Shown here piece by piece: positions 58,365 through 64,000 of a stretch of 64,000 nt of DNA. The notes below the pieces were generated by a model. It was not told the origin of the DNA. It did no database searches and saw only the letters and a list, made by a program, of their open reading frames with translations. Numbering within the stretch: the stretch's first letter is position 1; every line of letters starts with the position of its first letter. Position numbers and translations under genes: made by a program. This DNA comes from Sinohyriopsis cumingii (lineage: Eukaryota > Mollusca > Bivalvia > Unionida > Unionidae): positions 15,490,814-15,554,813 of the forward strand of contig CM068828.1 in NCBI GenBank assembly GCA_028554795.2, in the 5' to 3' direction.

Positions 58365-59147
58365 TGATATTCACTACATACATACTCCATTTTTATATAC
58401 ACTACATACATACTCCATATTGCAATACACTACATACATACTCCATATTGATATACACTGCATACATACTCCATATTGCTGTACACTACATACATACTCC
58501 ATACTGATATACACTACATACATACTCCATATTGATATACACTACATACATACTCCATATTTATATACACTACATACATACTCCATATTGCTGTACACTA
58601 CATACATACTCCATACTGATATTCACTGCATACATACTCCATATTGATATACACTACATACATACTCCATATTGCAATACACTACATACATACTCCATAT
58701 TGATATACACTGCATACATACTCCATATTGCTGTACACTACATACATACTCCATACTGATATACACTACATACATGCTCCATATTGCAGTACACTACATA
58801 CATACTCCATATTGCTATACACTACATACATACTCCATAGTTATATACACTGCATGCATACTCCATATTGCTGTACACTACATACATACTCCATATTGCT
58901 ATACACTACATACATACTCCATATTGCTATACACTACATACATTACATACCTACTCCACATTGATATACACTGCATACATACTCCATATTGATATACACT
59001 ACATACATACTCCATATTGCTATACACTACATACATACTCCATATTGATATGCACTACATACATACTCCATATTGATATACACTGCATACATACTCCATA
59101 TTGCCGTACACTACATACACACTCCATATTGCTATACACTGCATCAA
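58365..59147. repeat. 28-bp minisatellite, about 28 units
   Basis: The unit is TATACACTACATACATACTC plus CATATTGA or variants. All three forward frames are open because the unit contains no stop in any register, which produces several overlapping false reading frames. Confidence 0.93.
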
Positions 59148-59159
59148 AGTCTTTCAACA

Positions 59160-60035
59160 GACAGGTATGGGATATTTTTTATTATAAGCTATTTTGTTCA
59201 CGCACTCACTGCTGAATGGTGCGTGATACTTAACTGAAATAACATTATATCACTGTTACCATGATTTGTAGCCATTTTATCACAATCAGAGTACCATCCA
59301 CACCCACCTGTGTTGAATTGTACATTACCAATAACCATTTAGGTATGACATTTTTTTAAATTTCTTTTAGCGGTTTGAGCAATATCGAGAAACGTGTTAA
59401 AACTGCATACACTTTAGAATTTTACTTTTGGGAGGAAACATTAGTTTGTTTGTTGGGGGTGTAGTGGTATATAGAATAGAATATGTTCTGGAGGATTCTA
59501 TTCTATTCCTTACAAGTCATTCTGGCCGATTGTATTTTCACTACTTACGTATTTATTATACTTAAGTCATTGCGTATACCCTACGGACTATTACGTTTAT
59601 CCAATGTATTGATTGCAGTTCATATTCAAGTATGAAACGTCAGTACGCTGATTATGATATGTTGTTACGTTGCAACCGATTTGTATAGATCAGCTGCCAC
59701 GTAAATATTTCATAGTTTCATTATTTTGCACTCATAACGTTTAGATTTCTGTAATTTAGTATAGTAAGAGACGTGAACTACTTGTAGACGTGACGTAAAG
59801 GGAGAACTTGTACAGAAAAGAGCACGTATAGTGTAAATATATTTGCTGTATGACTCAATTCGACTTTCATTTTGTGGCCGCTTCCAGCCCTGAACAGTTA
59901 AGGCCGGGTTGTGAGACTGCAATAAAGAGACTGCTAGCCAGAGAAGTCTGCCACAAGGGAGGACAAACATGGGCTGTCCTAACAACGTCGGGACATAGGA
60001 GCCGCAATCACAAGTAGTACACTATAATTCATTAT
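59160..60035. other. No gene recognised
   Basis: AT-rich sequence with an imperfect palindrome around AGAATAGAATATGTTCTGGA and GATTCTATTCTATTC (about 59,472-59,503). Nothing else of note. Confidence 0.5.
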
Positions 60036-60039
60036 ACGG

Positions 60040-60958
60040 TGAGGAAGCCATTAGATGGCGTACATATACAGAAAAGAAACCATTAGATGGCGTACATGTA
60101 CAGTGAAGAAACCATTAGATAGCATACATATACAGTGAAGAGGCCTTTAGAGGGCATGCATATAGAGTGAGGAAGCCATTAGAGGGCATGCATATAGAGT
60201 GAGGAAGCCATTATAGTGCATGCATATAGAGCGAGGAAGTCATTAGCGGGCATGCATAAAGATTGAGGAAGCCATTAAAGGGCATGCATATAGAGTGAGG
60301 AAGACATTAGAGGGTATGCATATAGAGTGAGAAAGCCATTAGAGGGCATGCATATAGTGTGAGGAAGCCATTAGAGGGCATGCATATAGTGTGAGGAAGT
60401 TATTAGAGGGCATGCATATAGAGTGAGGAAGCCATTAGAGGGTATGCATATAGTGTGAGGAAGCCATTAGAGGGCATGCATATAGTGTGAGGAAGTTATT
60501 AGAGGGCATGCATATAGTGTGAGGAAGTTATTAGAGGGCATGCATATAGAGTGAGGAAGCCATTAGAGGGCATGCATATAGAGTCAGGAAGCCATTAGAG
60601 GTCATGCATATTGAGCGAGGACGCCTTTAGCGGGCATGCATATAAGGTGAGGAAGCCATTAGAGAGCATGCATAAAGAGTGAGGAAGCCATTAGAGGGCA
60701 TGTATATAGAGCGAGGAAGCCATTAGCGAGCGTGCATACGATGTGAAGAAGCCATTATGGGGTATGCAAAATAGTGTGAAGAAGCCATTACAGTGAAGAG
60801 GCCATTAGAGGGCATGCATATAGAGTGAAGAGGCCATTAGAGGGCATGCATATAGAGCGAGGAAGCCATTACAGGGCATGCATATAGTGTGAGGAAGCCA
60901 TTAGAGGGCATGCATATAGTGTGGTGAAGAAGCCATTAGAGGGTATGCATATAGTGTG
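60040..60958. repeat. 32-bp minisatellite, left array
   Basis: The unit is GTGAGGAAGCCATTAGAGGG followed by CATGCATATAGA or CATGCATATAGT, about 28 copies with scattered variants. The array resumes at 62,556 after an inserted LTR. Confidence 0.93.
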
Positions 60959-62555
60959 TGTCACGAAATTGTGTAGGAGTTATATCAATATGTATATGTT
61001 GTCAAAAATGTACTCGAGTTTCGTTGCCGCGTACAGCGTCACCCGAGGGTGGTATATTTTTTCGGCTCTAGTTATTTCGAAATCCTGAGCGAAACTCGGA
61101 CCCCTGCACGTGCAAATTGCCGGCAGCGGGAAACCTAAGTACCTAGTTGCGCATATCTGTTACAGCTAGTGTACAGATAGAGCAAATTCTCTATAACCAA
61201 ATCACATTACGCCGAGTCTTGTCAGGAAGCTTACCCCTTTACGGAAGCAAATCTTCAGCTGTAGAGCTGCCTAAATGCCATGCTTTGTATATGGTTTGAT
61301 GTGGAGTCACCAGCTGTAGAACTGCTTTATACATGCCTGCCATGCCTTATACATCGTTTGATGTGGAGTCACATAACTCTGGGGGGTTTCGTGTGACGTA
61401 TACGCTGTGTTTTGGTGACGTTGGATCGGAAAAGTGGACTGGTTTTCTCGATGCGAGGGACCAGGTCTTCGCGACCATCGAGTCTGTGATGTGAGGGATC
61501 CTTCAGCAGACTGAGAGGAGCGGACCATGCGTGGGTGCTTCTCTGGACATTTACTAGAGCGCGTGGAACCGGTGTTAACATCTTGGTCGTCAAATGGGCG
61601 CCACGATAGTTATAGTGTTCCATGTTATTTCCACAATTGCATTTCATAATTTCATTCATTTCTATTGTTATATCGTTATGTAAACGATCGATAGGTTCGT
61701 AATTTCATTTATTCCTATTGCTATATCGTTATATGAACAATCGATAGGTTCATAATTTCATTCATTCCTGTCGTTATATAAACGATCGATAGGTTCATAA
61801 TGTCATTCATTCCTATTGTTAGGTCGTTATATGAACGATCGATAGGTTCATAATGTCATTCATTCCTATTGTTATGTCGTTATATGAACGATCGATAGGT
61901 TCATCATTTCATTCATTCCTATTCCTATTTCAATAACGGTTTACGATCAATAGGTTCATAATTACACGTATTGCTATATCGTTATGTGAACGATCGATAG
62001 GTTCATAATTTCATTCATTCCTATCGTTATGTGAACGATCGATAGGTTCGTAATTTCATTCATTCCTTTCGTTATATGAACGATCGATAGGTTCGTAATT
62101 TACACTGCTTTTCAATATCGTTTTAAGAACGATACATTAAAATTTACCTGCTTTTCTAAATCGTTATTTGAATGATACATTCATAATTACATTCTTTTCT
62201 AAATCGTTATTTGAACGATACATTCATAATTACATTCTTTTATAAATCGTTATTTGAACGATACACTCAAGACTCTTTATATTGGGGTGTATGTCACTTT
62301 TATTTTGTTGATCGGTGATAGGATTTCACGTTTGTTTTGAAATTCCATTCGTTAAATTAATGTTGAGTTTTTCTCTCATTGAGTTATTTGTTGATAGTTC
62401 CATGTTACGAACTTTATAATTTTCCTTATCTTTTTGTTTATAATGGTGTCAGATTTGTTTATATTTAAACTGCGTTTATAAATAAACATCTTGTAAACGC
62501 AGTTGCTTTTGGTGTCTTCCCTAATCCAGTCCCAACCCGGTTTCATCCTGTGACA
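60959..62555. mobile_element. Solo LTR (about 1.6 kb) inside the 32-bp minisatellite
   Basis: The segment begins TGTCACGAAATTG and ends CATCCTGTGACA, giving 5'-TG...CA-3' with a 6-bp inverted end. The five bases GTGTG flank it on both sides (60,954-60,958 and 62,556-62,560), and joining the flanks restores a normal minisatellite unit. TATAAATAAAC near 62,475 could serve as TATA or poly(A) signal. No internal retroviral genes are present. Confidence 0.75.
61650..62280. repeat. Tandem repeat of about 50-55 bp within the LTR
   Basis: Units contain ATATGAACGATCGATAGGTT followed by CATAATTTCATTCATTCCTA, roughly nine well-preserved copies, then a more diverged form with GAACGATACATTCATAATTAC. Confidence 0.85.
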
Positions 62556-62892
62556 GTGTGAAGAAGCCATTAGAGGGCATGCATATAGTGTGAGGAAGCC
62601 ATTAGAGGGCATGCATATAGTGTGAGGAAGCCATTAGAGGGCATGCATATAGTGTGAGGAAGCCATTAGAGGGCATGCATATAGAGTGAGGAAGCCATTA
62701 CAGGGCATGCATATAGAGTGAGGAAGCCATTAGAGGGCATGCATATAGTGTGAGGAAGCCATTAGAGGGCATGCATATAGTGTGAGGAAGCCTGTAGAGG
62801 GCATGCATATAGTGTGGTGAATAAGCCATTAGAGGGTATGCATATAGTGTGAAGAAGCCATTAGAGGGTATGCATATAGTGTGAAGAAGCCA
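62556..62892. repeat. 32-bp minisatellite, right array
   Basis: About ten further copies of the unit found at 60,040-60,958. Confidence 0.93.
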
Positions 62893-62894
62893 GC

Positions 62895-64000
62895 TCTGAT
62901 TTTATTAATCATGAAAACAAAATCCTTTTAAGATAGCTTATTTTATCTGAGGTTTTCAAAACCATCAACATAATCGTAAGGCTAAACACCCTTTCTATTT
63001 AGTAACACATTTTTAACTTTATCAGTAAATAATTAATTTATCTTTAAATAACATCAAGGTTCTTTATTCCAAGTAGGGTGATAGGCTTATTAGAAAAATA
63101 TCGGTCAATTTAATTTCTTCCAGAGGTTGTTTTCTCTTTCTTCAAGTCGTATTTTAAATACATTTTTATATTTTATTCAATTATTTAAAAAAATGATCCA
63201 TTCTTGAGAATATTTAAAATCTGAGCTTTTATGTCTTGAAAGAAAACGTTAAGTATCATTTTATAGTGGGTTATGCACGGACTTATCAGCAATAGAATCA
63301 GCCAACAGAATAACAGCTATTTTTGTCCCATTCAAATTTTGGTATCTCGAACAGCAGTTTAGTTTTAGATATCCTTTAGCTACCTTAAAAGCTTGTGTGC
63401 TTTAGCAGTCCATCTACATATTTTGGCCGATAAGATATTTAATTTGTTATATAAAATATGGCTATTTGTCAGAATAAAAAATATTCTATAAGCTCAATGA
63501 AATTGTTGATTGGGAAAAGCTTTAAACTGGCAATAATTTCATAGCAGAGACAATGATTCCTGATGTTAAAAAATGTATTGCATTAGATATTGTATGTTGA
63601 TATGTTTACTTAAAATGGAGCAGTCACCATTGATAATAAATTTTATACGAATACGCTGGTTATTTTGTAGATTACAACAAGAACAAAATATAATAAAAAT
63701 ATCATATGAAATGTTTAATCGGATAATTACGAAATCGAAAATCGAATCATTTTGAACTACAAAATAGGAACAAAATACAAAAGGTGTTGATAATGTATTT
63801 ACTTTACATAAAATTATTTATAAAGTAAATAAAGATACTAAATTTTGCCACTCTAATATTAAACATATTGAAGCTTTATAATATCAACATTATTATACCT
63901 AAAATAAAACGGTTTTAAAATGTACCGTTCCTTAAGGAACAATATGAATATCTTTCATTAAAATGTTGCTAAATTTTCATCAATAAAACATTATGCATCT
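62895..64000. other. AT-rich end of the window, nothing recognised
   Basis: No repeat, gene or transposon was recognised. Confidence 0.55.

Overview
The window looks like a piece of animal nuclear genome, most likely a bivalve mollusc or another lophotrochozoan. The reasons are a spliced animal gene with long introns, a mollusc-type tRNA-derived SINE, many (AT)n microsatellites and minisatellites, and large eukaryotic virus-like transposons. The species is inferred, not shown.

Host gene. One gene on the minus strand runs from about 52.1 kb down to at least 21.0 kb. It encodes a nucleobase/ascorbate transporter of the SLC23 (NAT) family. Nine exons with matching splice phases can be read, including the NAT signature QNIGVISLTK in the last one seen. 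The C-terminal exons are not in the window.

Element A (left edge to 20,879). This is a decayed Polinton/Maverick-type element, related to adintoviruses, with its left end outside the window. From left to right it holds a packaging ATPase (-), a parvovirus-like phospholipase A2 (+), an rve integrase (+), a family B DNA polymerase with SF1 helicase and HNH-like zinc modules in one reading unit (-), a Cys-rich small protein (+) and an HNH endonuclease fragment (+). A block of later insertions follows at about 6.1-13.2 kb (APE-type LINE, microsatellites, SINE, foldback repeat). Then comes a minus-strand virion cluster: penton-like protein, membrane protein, fibre-like protein, adenain-type protease, small capsid-associated protein, major capsid protein and two further proteins. 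It ends in an inverted terminal repeat only 105 bp from an SLC23 exon.

Element B (37,901-47,822). This is a second, shorter Polinton-type element in the opposite orientation, inside the large SLC23 intron between the exons at 49.9 and 35.4 kb. It is bounded by 25-bp inverted repeats with 24 of 25 positions identical. It keeps the first virion genes, an HNH gene, the Cys-rich gene and about two thirds of the polymerase. The polymerase is cut exactly at the right terminal repeat, so B looks like an internally deleted derivative. Most large genes of A and B carry frameshifts or stops; they are fossils.

Right part (52-64 kb). This is upstream of the first recognised SLC23 coding exon. It is mostly AT-rich sequence with minisatellites, and one array is split by a 1.6-kb solo LTR with a 5-bp target duplication. 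I recognised no further protein gene there.
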